From: CAZRCZ01 sp964598765
GTDB taxonomy: Bacteria; Sumerlaeota; Sumerlaeia; MVZB01; JAJFLK01
Direction: 5' to 3'
DNA: 64,000 nt
NCBI GenBank assembly: GCA_964598765.1
Contig: CAZRCZ010000016.1
Span: forward strand, 54,064 to 118,063
Part shown: one piece after another, positions 25,374 to 33,780 of the stretch
How positions within the stretch are numbered: the stretch's first letter is position 1
Layout of the letters: each line of letters starts with the position of its first letter
Notes under the pieces: model-generated
Databases searched by the model: none
What the model was told of the DNA's origin: nothing
The model's input: only the letters and a program-made list of their open reading frames with translations
Made by a program: the position numbers and the translations under genes

Positions 25374-25946
25374 TCAAACAGATTTTTGTGCCTGAAAAAG
25401 TAAATCAATACCTTCATCAAGACTGTTCAGACGCTTCTTGAGCGCAATGGATCGGTCAAAACTCACTACGTCTTCGGGCGCGCAATCCCGTAGAAGTTTC
25501 TTCAAGTCGGCGAGAGATTTGACGGTGTAAAATACCCCGCGAGGCGAGAGGTAAACTAGCGCCTTCTTCCCTTGCTCGACGAGTTTCACGACGCTGTTCA
25601 GCGTTCCTTTGCTCTTGCCGTCCCATATCGCAAATCCGCAATCCGCCTCGTCGCACATTCGTGAATCCTTCTGGCTGTAGAACGCGAAATCCTTCTCGGC
25701 ACGCTCCGATTTCACGGCGACGACTTCCCAATGACCGACATTGTTTCGAGGGTCGCCGTTCATGCAGTAAATCCTTACGTTTGCATAACGCCTACGCGCG
25801 AAGTATTGTTGAACAATGCGGTCCGCTCCATTGGCGTCGCCGACCAAAACTGTCATACCCCGCTCAATAATGTTGTCCAATCTTTTTTGGGACTCAGGAC
25901 TCAACCTTGAAATCCGCCTCGATCCCTGAATGAAAACGCGCTTCAT
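25374..25946 (-). CDS. SLOG-superfamily nucleotide-binding-like protein
   Basis: 190-aa Rossmann-like protein. It opens with a strand and glycine turn (VFIQGSRRI, residues 4-12). GDANGAD follows at 36-42, then IYCMNGD and the strand-plus-loop CGFAIWDGKSKGTLNSVVKLVEQGKKALVY (103-132). This order of a first-strand glycine motif, GxxxGAD and a WDGxSxGT loop is characteristic of the SLOG superfamily (DprA, LOG, YspA, TRPM sensor domains), which bind or process nucleotides and nucleoside derivatives. The LOG catalytic PGGxGTxxE motif is absent, so sensing rather than lysine-decarboxylase-like hydrolysis is likely. ATG overlaps the upstream phosphoribosyltransferase stop as ATGA, so the two proteins are translationally coupled. 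Confidence 0.78.
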   Translation of the reverse strand: MKRVFIQGSRRISRLSPESQKRLDNIIERGMTVLVGDANGADRIVQQYFARRRYANVRIYCMNGDPRNNVGHWEVVAVKSERAEKDFAFYSQKDSRMCDEADCGFAIWDGKSKGTLNSVVKLVEQGKKALVYLSPRGVFYTVKSLADLKKLLRDCAPEDVVSFDRSIALKKRLNSLDEGIDLLFQAQKSV

Positions 25947-26539
25947 CGTTTGCTCCTCGTGTGCGTCAGGGCAAGGAAATATACGGAGGATGCTCTCCCC
26001 TGATTCAAAATAGTAGCGGTGGCGGATCGTGCGGTTGCTCCGGATCGGTAAAGATCGTCGAAAAGGAGGATTTGCCTTCCCTCCATCAATTCCTTGGAGG
26101 CGCGAAAGGCGTTCTTAAGAAGCTCGATCCGCGCCTGAAAATCAAGAATATCCTTTAGCTGGGGAGTGTCCTTGATCTTGATGAGACATTCGACGCAACA
26201 AGAAACGGCAAGTCCCCTTGCCAAACGATCCGCGATGAGCGAGACAGGCTGAATATTTCGGAAGGGATTGGAAGGGGGCACGGGTACGACGAGATCGGGC
26301 CGCCAATTCCTCCTTACACAAAACGCAACGGCGGATTCAACGATTGCGCCGACGACCGAGAAGTCCCCCTTATACTTCAACCGATAAAGCGCTTCGCCGA
26401 TCTCGCTTCGTTTGGTGTCGAACATTTCGTGTCCAAACTCATCGTAGCCCAAAAAACCACTTGAGATCGTATGAACGTCAAGAGCGAATCCCTCCCTCCA
26501 TTCGCCCGCACGAAGTTTCCTTTCCGTGTGGTTGAGCAT
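25943..26539 (-). CDS. ComF-like phosphoribosyltransferase
   Basis: Type I phosphoribosyltransferase fold, 198 aa from ATG 26539. The PRPP-binding motif ILLFDDLYRSGATARS is clear, and the ComF-like segments VVPVPPSNPFRNIQPVSLIADRLA and KIKDTPQLKDI precede it. The reading frame is open to ATG 26614, but the extra 25 residues run into a palindrome and lack a ribosome-binding site, and comparable proteins begin about 17 residues before ALDVHTISS. ComF of transformation systems carries an N-terminal zinc ribbon, which is missing here. It is the first gene of the three-gene operon. The likely reaction is transfer of a base to or from phosphoribosyl pyrophosphate; the substrate is unknown. Confidence 0.83.
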   Translation of the reverse strand: MLNHTERKLRAGEWREGFALDVHTISSGFLGYDEFGHEMFDTKRSEIGEALYRLKYKGDFSVVGAIVESAVAFCVRRNWRPDLVVPVPPSNPFRNIQPVSLIADRLARGLAVSCCVECLIKIKDTPQLKDILDFQARIELLKNAFRASKELMEGRQILLFDDLYRSGATARSATATILNQGRASSVYFLALTHTRSKR

Positions 26540-26618
26540 ACTTCTTTTTCGCGCTAGGTATCCTCGTTGCATCCGGAATATAGGCAGTTTCGCGGAAACA
26601 GGGCGATCAGCCATTGGG

Positions 26619-26633
26619 CGGGATGCAATCCCG
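26619..26633. repeat. Small palindrome between cytochrome and ComF-like genes
   Basis: Perfect CGGGAT/ATCCCG stem with a GCA loop, lying between two minus-strand genes and overlapping the longest possible start of the phosphoribosyltransferase. It may end the cytochrome transcript or be a solitary palindromic repeat. No U-tract. Confidence 0.45.
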
Positions 26634-26651
26634 ACCTAATAAGTTTTTAAA

Positions 26652-28085
26652 TTACTTTGCCTGTTGAATCTTATTCAACTCCGCCTTGACCTTGTCCACG
26701 TCCGCCACCATCGGTTGGTCCACGAGTTTGCCGTCGGCGCTGAGTTTTTTGGCCATCAGGGTCTGGAGAATGACCGGATGCGGTTTTTCCTGCGCGTCGG
26801 GGAATTTGCCGAGCACGTGGCCGTCCTTGATGTTCAATCCCAGTTTCTCATCCGCGATGACGCAATGCGACCAAGCGTTCAACATTTCGTTCTCGGTCCA
26901 TTCTCCCCTCCGGACTTCCAAATCGGGATGTTTGACTTCCGGGTTGCTGGCGGAATTGTTGTAGTGCGCCGTCGTGCGGATGCCGGAACCCTTCGGCGCA
27001 AAGATCGGCTCGGCCAGCCAGTAATTGGATTGCCACTGCCAACTGTAGCGCGGAACGTCGGTGATGAGTTTCTTCGTTCCGTCGGTCAGGACGTTTTCCA
27101 TCGTGTATTTGAAACCGCGCAGATGCATGTGCGCGCCACTGCTCAGGATGAGCGTGTCGTAGAGGAGATTGGCTTCCGCCGAGAGGACGTAATCCTCCTG
27201 ATTCGGCTTGATGTCAATGTCGTTGTCCACGCCGATCAAGCCGACGATCCGCACGCGCTTGTCAATCCGTCCTTGCGCGAATTTCACACCGAACATGATG
27301 TGGTCGGTCATTTCCTTGTCCCTGCCGTTGTAGTGGACCTGAATCGCCAGATTCGATCCCTTGGGAAGAAGATACGCAGTCCCATCGGGATAGCGCATCG
27401 GACGGCAACCGGGAAGGAAACTGCCGATGTAATCGCCGCCGGGAGTCGCCGCCTGTCCGATGACGTCGCCGGAGCCGTTGTTCTTGAAGGGCTTGGGGGA
27501 AAGGGCGAGGTTGGCGTGGTGGATGACCCCCTGCGCCGTGCCGCGAATTTCCCACTCTTGGATCCACAGGTCTTCGGTCAGCGCGGAAGTGTCGAAAACA
27601 AATCCCTTGTAGCCGATGTCAATATCCCTTGCGTTGGCGGGGATTGTAAAATCTTGCGTGGCGTGGAAAATCAAATCGGGCTTGCCCATCGTCCAAGTCT
27701 CCTTGTATTCGGGAGCCTTGGGGGCGTCGGTGAGGTTGCCCAGCGGGGAACCTTGATCCACCCACTTGGCGATGGTTTGAATTTGCGCCGAACTGAGGCT
27801 TCGGTCCTCCTTGTATTTCATCTTGCTTGAGTCGGGATGCCACGGCGGCATGGTCTTATCCAACACGGCTTTCTTGATGGATTTCGCCCAAGGACGGACC
27901 TCTTCGTAGCTCATCAGCGACATGGGGCCGATTTCGCCCGCGTGGTGGCATGAGGCACAGTTGTTGTAGATAATCGGCGCGACGTCCTTGGCGAACGTGA
28001 CTCCCGCCGGGGCGTTGTCATCGGCCTTCGCCAGCGTGGCGGCGAACAAGATGCCGGCGGTCCCGATCCAATTTTTCAATTTCAT
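26652..28085 (-). CDS. Secreted cytochrome c / copper type II monooxygenase-like fusion, copy 1
   Basis: 477-aa exported protein from ATG 28085 (ATG 28094 is possible; GAGGAG lies between them). The signal peptide ends near ATLAKA. A mono-heme cytochrome c domain has CASCH (Cys43, Cys46, His47) with MPPW as part of the distal region. The remainder resembles the peptidylglycine-hydroxylating-monooxygenase fold of copper type II, ascorbate-dependent enzymes: IHHANLAL, a later HYNG, HMHLRGF, and NEML as candidate Cu(H) and Cu(M) ligands. The reaction is unknown; fused heme may supply electrons. It has a paralogue at 60232-61911. A lone gene with no clear promoter recognised. Confidence 0.85.
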   Translation of the reverse strand: MKLKNWIGTAGILFAATLAKADDNAPAGVTFAKDVAPIIYNNCASCHHAGEIGPMSLMSYEEVRPWAKSIKKAVLDKTMPPWHPDSSKMKYKEDRSLSSAQIQTIAKWVDQGSPLGNLTDAPKAPEYKETWTMGKPDLIFHATQDFTIPANARDIDIGYKGFVFDTSALTEDLWIQEWEIRGTAQGVIHHANLALSPKPFKNNGSGDVIGQAATPGGDYIGSFLPGCRPMRYPDGTAYLLPKGSNLAIQVHYNGRDKEMTDHIMFGVKFAQGRIDKRVRIVGLIGVDNDIDIKPNQEDYVLSAEANLLYDTLILSSGAHMHLRGFKYTMENVLTDGTKKLITDVPRYSWQWQSNYWLAEPIFAPKGSGIRTTAHYNNSASNPEVKHPDLEVRRGEWTENEMLNAWSHCVIADEKLGLNIKDGHVLGKFPDAQEKPHPVILQTLMAKKLSADGKLVDQPMVADVDKVKAELNKIQQAK

Positions 28086-28094
28086 GGTCCTCAT

Positions 28095-28254
28095 CTCCTC
28101 GTCCTTAAAGACTCCGTCAATTGCCCAACACGGCGGGGAAAGTCAAGAGCCATTTCCCTTGCAATTCCAATTTCCCAATCTACCCGCAGACCGGCGGTTT
28201 TGGCAATGGGAAAACAGTGATCAAAGCAGACGGAAATTAGAACGCAACCCAAAT
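28095..28254. other. Gap without recognised feature
   Basis: 160 bp between the TatD-like gene and the cytochrome gene, both on the minus strand. It should hold the cytochrome promoter. I see no convincing -35/-10 pair, palindrome or small ORF in it. Confidence 0.4.
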
Positions 28255-29058
28255 TCAAGTGGAGATGAATTTTGGCGATTGGCCCAGAAACCGGCAGGGA
28301 TTGCGGAAAATCAACCGCTCAATCGCGTCGGCGGTGTGGCCGCGCCGCTTCATTTCCAACGCGAGTTTGGGAACGGCCAGCGGATCGCTTACGCCCCAAT
28401 CGCAGGCGGAGTTCGCCCAAATCCGGTCCAAGCCGTAAATCTCGATCAAATCCACCGCGCGGGGTTGGGTGCATTTGGTTTCGGGATAGAGCGTGATGCC
28501 CCCCCAAAGTCCGGCGTCTAGGACCATCCCCGCCGTGTGTTCCTCTATGTGGTCAATCAGAACTTTATCGGGCGAAATCCGCGAATCACGTTTGATAATG
28601 TCCACGATCAGGCGCGTCCCCTTGTGCTTGTCTTCCAGATGCGGCGTGTGAACAAGAACAAGACAACGAAATTTGGCGGCAAGATCGAGGTGTTCCTGAA
28701 AAACGGTGATTTCATTCCGGCTGTTTTTGTTGAGGCCGATCTCGCCGATGCCGAGAACGTTCGACTTGCCCATGAATTCCGGGATGATCCCCATGACCTC
28801 GCGCGCCAGACCAACGTCCTCGGCTTCTTTCGGATTGATGCAGAGCCACGTATAATGATGGATTCCGAACTTAGCCGCACGCGTCGGCTCGTATTCGGTG
28901 AGCAGGCGGAAATAATCGTAAAACCCCTTAGCGGAACTCCGGTCGTATCCCGCCCAAAACGCCGGTTCGGTCACCGCCACACACCCCGCCACCGCCATTT
29001 TTTGGTAATCGTCGGTTGTCCGCGAAACCATGTGGGCGTGGGGTTCGATGTAGCGCAT
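28255..29058 (-). CDS. TatD-family metal-dependent hydrolase, EboC-like
   Basis: 267-aa TatD/amidohydrolase-fold protein closest to the EboC branch. Metal-ligand motifs are HxH at His7 and His9 (EPHAHM), the bridging glutamate in LGIGEIGL, LVHTPH and IDHIEEHT, then NSACDWGVSDPL near the C-terminus, which is typical of EboC-like members. Ebo clusters normally hold eboA-F and export a prenylated metabolite; none of the other ebo genes is visible here, so the function may be independent. It is the last gene of a probable minus-strand operon. Its leader contains four perfect GGATGAA heptamers (29068-29095, as read on the plus strand). Confidence 0.83.
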   Translation of the reverse strand: MRYIEPHAHMVSRTTDDYQKMAVAGCVAVTEPAFWAGYDRSSAKGFYDYFRLLTEYEPTRAAKFGIHHYTWLCINPKEAEDVGLAREVMGIIPEFMGKSNVLGIGEIGLNKNSRNEITVFQEHLDLAAKFRCLVLVHTPHLEDKHKGTRLIVDIIKRDSRISPDKVLIDHIEEHTAGMVLDAGLWGGITLYPETKCTQPRAVDLIEIYGLDRIWANSACDWGVSDPLAVPKLALEMKRRGHTADAIERLIFRNPCRFLGQSPKFIST

Positions 29059-29067
29059 AGGCTAGAG

Positions 29068-29095
29068 GGATGAAGGATGAAGGATGAAGGATGAA
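29068..29095. repeat. (GGATGAA)x4 heptamer microsatellite
   Basis: Four perfect tandem copies of GGATGAA (TTCATCC on the minus strand), ending about 10 bp before the TatD-like start codon on the transcribed strand. It is non-coding. Copy-number change would alter leader spacing by 7 bp per unit. Confidence 0.9.
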
Positions 29096-29138
29096 TTAGG
29101 AAGAAGCGCGGAGCCTTTCGCTTGGCGGGCGTCGTTCT

Positions 29139-29504
29139 TCATTGTTTTGCCTTCCGACTTTGTGGTTCGGATTTTCGTCGAGAATCGTAGGCTCCCACGG
29201 CTCCCTTCATTCCCGCCGCCGATGCAAGCGGCGCTTCGGTCGGATCGCTGAAGATCATCTGGACGGCTTTGGCTTTGTCTTTGGTTTTGCCCGCCACGAG
29301 GGCTAGGCCCTTCTTCAAACTCTCCATGCGGAAATCCGGGGCCGATTCGCCGTGAACGGCGGCGGCGCGCTCGACACGATCCAAAAACGCGGCGATTTCG
29401 ATTAATTTGGCTCGGGCGTCAAGGAAATAGAGATCAACGATTCCCCTCGAAGGGAGAGGGGAAGAATTGATTTTTCCATTGCGGCTCGGTGGTCGGGACA
29501 TCAT
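29139..29504 (-). CDS. Small conserved-looking protein next to EboC-like TatD
   Basis: 121-aa soluble protein from ATG 29504, chosen because AAGGA lies 5 bp upstream; the 34-residue upstream extension is low-complexity and unsupported. The core IVDLYFLDARAKLIEIAAFLDRVERA is a strongly patterned helix pair, followed by FRMESLKKGLALVAG and a C-terminal FSDPTEAPLASAAG. I do not know a named family. Its position about 80 bp before the TatD-like gene, on the same strand, suggests they work together. Confidence 0.65.
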   Translation of the reverse strand: MMSRPPSRNGKINSSPLPSRGIVDLYFLDARAKLIEIAAFLDRVERAAAVHGESAPDFRMESLKKGLALVAGKTKDKAKAVQMIFSDPTEAPLASAAGMKGAVGAYDSRRKSEPQSRKAKQ

Positions 29505-29590
29505 GTCGTTCCTTGTTGTTGGGGTCGGGATTTTGCCATGCGGCAAAAATATCCTTGGGATTCTATCACTTCCTCTTGGAGTCTTCACCC

Positions 29591-30469
29591 TCATCGTTTG
29601 GAACATTTTAGAATTGCGGAAATCACGGCGTCGGGGTTTTCCATCGGGAGAAAATGGGAACTGCGCGGAACCACGCTCAATTCGGCGTCCGGCAGGGCGT
29701 CGCGGACTTTTTCAAGCGGCGCGAGCGTCTTTTTGACTCCTTCGGGCGCATCGTGTGAATCGCCGCGCAACAAAAGAATCGGAATTTGGATTTGCGACAA
29801 GAGCGGCCACGGGTCCAAGGCATGGCTTCCGAGATAACATTGCGCCTCGGTCTCCGGAGGGCACTTTAGCTTGACGCCTCCCTCCGGTAAATTCTCCGTT
29901 CCGCGCTCGACGAACAGCTCAAGTTGGTCCTTCCGCCACGTCTTGAACGGAAATTTCTCCCGATAGGAAGCGATCATTTCCTCGCGGGAATTCCACACCG
30001 CGCGTCGCTTGAGCGCGCCTGCGGCCATCGGATGGGTTTGACGGTTCGGCTGAATCCGATACATCGCCGGCTCCAAAATGATGGGGTCAATCAGGACGGC
30101 GCGTCCGATAATACCCGGATGGCGGCCTTCGGCGAGAAGGATCGTCGTTGCGCCCATCGAATGGCCGACGCAGAGCGGTTTTGAGAGATGAAGGGTTTGG
30201 ATGAACGCCGCCAAATCGTCGCCCAGCGTCGGCCAATCAAATCGCCCGGAGGTTTTGTCCGAGTCGCCATGCCCGCGCAAATCCAATGCGTAGGAATGAG
30301 ACCGATCGCGCAGGGCTTCGGCGTAGGGAAGCCACATCGAAGCCAGCAGGCCGGTTCCGTGGATAAAAATGATCGGCGACAGATCGTCTCCGCCGAAATC
30401 GAGATAATGGTGGCGCGAGCCATTGAGTTCGAGAAAGCGGCTATAGGGTTGCAGTGGAGCTGGGTTCAT
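29591..30469 (-). CDS. Alpha/beta hydrolase
   Basis: 292-aa alpha/beta-hydrolase from ATG 30469 (an upstream in-frame start at 30523 would overlap the previous gene by 32 bp). HGTGL forms the oxyanion hole, DLRGHGDSD is the typical strand-4 motif, and VGHSMGA is the nucleophile elbow. The acid probably lies in LLLRGDSHDA and the histidine in PRSSHFLPMENP. The overall pattern is that of haloperoxidase or esterase-like hydrolases. It is cytoplasmic and sits 22 bp after the GT-C glycosyltransferase stop in a minus-strand operon. No specific substrate can be inferred. Confidence 0.86.
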   Translation of the reverse strand: MNPAPLQPYSRFLELNGSRHHYLDFGGDDLSPIIFIHGTGLLASMWLPYAEALRDRSHSYALDLRGHGDSDKTSGRFDWPTLGDDLAAFIQTLHLSKPLCVGHSMGATTILLAEGRHPGIIGRAVLIDPIILEPAMYRIQPNRQTHPMAAGALKRRAVWNSREEMIASYREKFPFKTWRKDQLELFVERGTENLPEGGVKLKCPPETEAQCYLGSHALDPWPLLSQIQIPILLLRGDSHDAPEGVKKTLAPLEKVRDALPDAELSVVPRSSHFLPMENPDAVISAILKCSKR

Positions 30470-30491
30470 CGCGGAGTTCGCAAGTCTTGCA

Positions 30492-32048
30492 TCAATCTGG
30501 CAGAGTGCCGGAGATCGGCTCAAGAATCACCATATATTTAATCCCCGAATCCATCGTCTTACTGACACGATAATTGGAAAACAGGGCGTCCACCATGGGT
30601 GCGGGTAGTGGATTTTCCTTTGAGCGAGCCAACAGATTCGATTGAAGGATGGCCAGTTTGAACTCTCTTTTTTGCAGGCGCTCAATCACTTCGCCGTCCC
30701 GAATTCGATCCCGGATGCTCAATTCGATGAACTGCGCAAAGTCGTTCAAGGTAGGGGGCGCGGGCCGCGCGACGGCCAAATACGGATAAGAGGTCAGGAT
30801 GGGCGCTTCGTAGGTCTGAAGGAAGGCCATGATTTCCGGCGTCTTCCATGATTGAACGACGTTTTGAGAATTGAGAACCACGCTCCGCGTTCCATAGAAT
30901 CCGTCCTTGAGGACAATGAAATAGATGATCAAGGCAAGCACGATTTCCCGCGCGATTCTCCATTTCTTTCCGCGCGCGTACCATAGTTGACGGCATCCCA
31001 ACGCGAGCGCGATACAAGCCAAGGCATAACTTTCCAAAAAATAGCTCGTCCCCGCGCCGACGTTCAGACATTGAATCAACGTCATCCCCAAGCCGATCAA
31101 CACGGCGAGGGAAAATAGACTCTCATTGCTTTCATCCGAACGGCGAACGAGTCTTCGCACCGACAGCGCGACGGCCAAGAGAACTACGATCATGGGAACA
31201 GGCCCGATGCGCCGCAAAATTTCGGCCAGATTTTGCCAACGCATCCCGTTGGCCGCGCCGGAAACGACGTTCAGAAACAGCATCCCATTTGAAATGTGAT
31301 TCAAGACAATCGCCAGAATGAGATTGAACGCGAAAAAAACCGACAATGCTCCGAGGGCTTGACGCCATCCTCTCCCGCGCAATATCCAAAATCCCAAGAT
31401 GAAACACATCCCCAAACTCGCAGGCTTGAGCCAAAGCGAGATTGAAAGACAAAGCAACGCGAACGCAACGCGACGAAGCGTTGGTGGTCCTCCCAAGGCG
31501 ATCCAAAACGCGAGGAGAGAGAAGAAAACCTGCGGCGCGTCGGGACGGTAACTCGCGGCAAATTCCGCGTTGGTTTCCCAACCGAAAAAAAGCGCGACCG
31601 CCGGAATTAGCCAAAGCCCCGACATTCCCAACCGCCGTTGAATCCCGGCGATCAGAACCCCGATCCCGGCAAGGTTGAGCAACGATTGAAGCCGACCAAT
31701 GGAATAAATTGACCGAGGATGGGGATGGGACGAAATCAACCGCGCCGCCCATCCCACAGGATAATAGGTCAGCGGCGCGTAGGGCGCAAAGGCATGAGGC
31801 CAATGCCTCCAATTCTGATAAACCGGCTTGCCTTGTGCGGCGTCATAAGCCCGCGCGACGACCGCCCCTTCTGGATACGAAAAATCCACGGCGACCGGAA
31901 GATGCAGAAGGAGCCAAACCCAAACGCATACCAATCGCGCCGCCAAAAGCAAAAGAAGAATCGGCCCCAAATATCGGCGGCGAAAATCTTTCCACCCATT
32001 GACGAATTTCGAGATTCCGAATCGAGTTGAGGAAGCGGAGGTTGACAT
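30492..32048 (-). CDS. GT-C family membrane glycosyltransferase-like protein
   Basis: 518-aa polytopic protein with about ten to eleven hydrophobic helices. The first extracytoplasmic loop after helix 1 carries VDFSYPEGAVVARAYDAAQGKPVY followed by APYAPLTYYPVGW. This matches the layout of GT39/GT83-like GT-C transferases, in which acidic residues of loop 1 act in catalysis. The C-terminal part is short and soluble. The gene starts 26 bp after the DUF885 peptidase stop and ends close to the alpha/beta hydrolase gene. The donor is probably a polyprenyl-phosphate sugar; acceptor unknown. Confidence 0.7.
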   Translation of the reverse strand: MSTSASSTRFGISKFVNGWKDFRRRYLGPILLLLLAARLVCVWVWLLLHLPVAVDFSYPEGAVVARAYDAAQGKPVYQNWRHWPHAFAPYAPLTYYPVGWAARLISSHPHPRSIYSIGRLQSLLNLAGIGVLIAGIQRRLGMSGLWLIPAVALFFGWETNAEFAASYRPDAPQVFFSLLAFWIALGGPPTLRRVAFALLCLSISLWLKPASLGMCFILGFWILRGRGWRQALGALSVFFAFNLILAIVLNHISNGMLFLNVVSGAANGMRWQNLAEILRRIGPVPMIVVLLAVALSVRRLVRRSDESNESLFSLAVLIGLGMTLIQCLNVGAGTSYFLESYALACIALALGCRQLWYARGKKWRIAREIVLALIIYFIVLKDGFYGTRSVVLNSQNVVQSWKTPEIMAFLQTYEAPILTSYPYLAVARPAPPTLNDFAQFIELSIRDRIRDGEVIERLQKREFKLAILQSNLLARSKENPLPAPMVDALFSNYRVSKTMDSGIKYMVILEPISGTLPD

Positions 32049-32074
32049 GTATCTCGGACTGATCGCGAAATGGC

Positions 32075-33715
32075 TTAAAGCCCGCTCGCCTCAATCCAAC
32101 TCCACGGAATCGCGCCGAAGCCGAGAACCCAATCGTTGAATTTTTTCAGACTCCAACCTTCCTGTTCGATCTTCCGTCGTTTCAATCGCAACAGTTCCAT
32201 TTTCCCCAGCAAATAGCTCATCGGGATCGTCGGTGAGAATGAATACCAATTCACGTCAATCCGCGCGCGCGAGGGGGTGAATCCGACTTCACGCTGGAGA
32301 AGTTCGCACGCTCCTTTGAAGCTCATCGTTCCGGCGTGGAGGCCGCAATCAATCATGATCCGACAAGCGCGCCAAAGCGCGTCGTGGAGTTGAATCAGAC
32401 GCAAATAGGGATTATCCGAAACCTTCAAATCCACACACATCTGCTCGCACCAGAGCGTCCAGCCTTCGTAGTAGATTGCGTGGTGGGTCAGCTTGCGGAC
32501 CAAACTCGGATGGCGGTGTTGCATGACGAATTGAAGATGATGGCCGGGATAAGCCTCGTGCGCGGCGGTCAGTTCCAAGCCGAAATGTTGCTCGATCTCC
32601 AATCGCTTTTCCCGCTCCGTTTCTTTTCGCAGACTGAGATCGTTGACCCAAAAGACGCCGGTTTGGTCCTTGGAGAGCGCACCGGGACTGTGATAAGCCG
32701 CCGTCGGAATTTGGTGGGCGAGGAAATCGGGAACCGGCTTGACGAGCAGGCGATCCCCTTCGGGGAACGTCATCGCGCCGGCCTCCTGAAACCGCGCTTT
32801 CATCGTCGCCATTTGTATTTGATAGGCGTCAAGCAAATCCTTGCCGTCGAAGCGCCATTGATGCGCGGCCTCCTCCAAAATCTCGTGGGGCCTTTTTCGC
32901 GAATGAAATCGCCGCGCTTCGATTTGAAGCTCGCGTTTAAGTTTGTCGGCCAATCCATGAGCCGAGGAGACTGCTTCGCGCGCCGTCCAGTTCAACCCCA
33001 GCCGGTGACGGATCAACGCCTCGAATCGCTCGCGCCCGATGGAATATCCGGTCGGCGATCCCGGCTTGATCCGCAGGACTCTTTGAGCATAGTTCTGAAC
33101 CGCTTGCTCGGCGGCGATTACCCAACGCTCGAACGTTGCGCGGTTCTGTCCCGTGGCCTTGGCGAGCGGTTCCGGCAATGAACGCAACAGCGAGCACACG
33201 CCCGGCGCGGATTGTTGCGCGAGATGCGTCCAAAGCGGAACGGGATCGCGAAGACATTCCACGGCTTCATCCAAATGGCGGGGCACGGCGCGAATGCGGG
33301 AGATGATCGCCGGAGCGACGGGTTTCAAATTATCCGCGTGGCGCACGACCAACGAATGAATCGCCTCGGCGGCGCGGTCGAGATGGGACAACGGATTCGT
33401 CCGCCATGTTTTCAGATCGTCCAGTTCCATGAGTTCGGTGAGAAGGTGCGAGCGGAGCGTCAGGCGGTCGAGCCATGCGTTCCCCTCGAAGTCGTGTATC
33501 GGCATTTCCAGAAGGGAATCTAGCGTCCTTCGCGTGAGTTTGGCTTGCGCTTCAAAGATTTTCGGCGTGGCGCGCCCCAACTCGGAATCGAATCGCGCCA
33601 ATCCCGCGCCGCTTCCGGAGACCGGAAATCGCTCGAATGATTCCGCGTAATAATCCTTGGCCACCGTTTCAAACGCGCGGACAGTTGGATTGTTTTGACG
33701 ATTGGGTCGGGACAT
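32075..33715 (-). CDS. DUF885 family putative metallopeptidase
   Basis: 546-aa protein from ATG 33715 (33733 adds six residues). The DUF885 hallmark HEAYPGHH lies at about residues 386-393, an HExxxxHH-type zinc-binding motif, preceded by LTAA. It is followed downstream by the family's YEGWTLWCEQM segment, which supplies a conserved glutamate and aromatic residues, and by PGxxxSYLLGKMEL-like SPTIPMSYLLGKMEL. There is no signal peptide, so it is probably cytoplasmic. Most members are uncharacterised; a peptidase role is inferred from the motif. It is the first gene of the minus-strand run to the TatD-like gene. The divergent partner on the plus strand is the PA14-SGNH gene. Confidence 0.88.
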   Translation of the reverse strand: MSRPNRQNNPTVRAFETVAKDYYAESFERFPVSGSGAGLARFDSELGRATPKIFEAQAKLTRRTLDSLLEMPIHDFEGNAWLDRLTLRSHLLTELMELDDLKTWRTNPLSHLDRAAEAIHSLVVRHADNLKPVAPAIISRIRAVPRHLDEAVECLRDPVPLWTHLAQQSAPGVCSLLRSLPEPLAKATGQNRATFERWVIAAEQAVQNYAQRVLRIKPGSPTGYSIGRERFEALIRHRLGLNWTAREAVSSAHGLADKLKRELQIEARRFHSRKRPHEILEEAAHQWRFDGKDLLDAYQIQMATMKARFQEAGAMTFPEGDRLLVKPVPDFLAHQIPTAAYHSPGALSKDQTGVFWVNDLSLRKETEREKRLEIEQHFGLELTAAHEAYPGHHLQFVMQHRHPSLVRKLTHHAIYYEGWTLWCEQMCVDLKVSDNPYLRLIQLHDALWRACRIMIDCGLHAGTMSFKGACELLQREVGFTPSRARIDVNWYSFSPTIPMSYLLGKMELLRLKRRKIEQEGWSLKKFNDWVLGFGAIPWSWIEASGL

Positions 33716-33780
33716 ACTTAAACACCCTTGCATTGAATTTGGCTTGACGAAAGACCGTTCATCCCGTTGGATTCGGCGGT

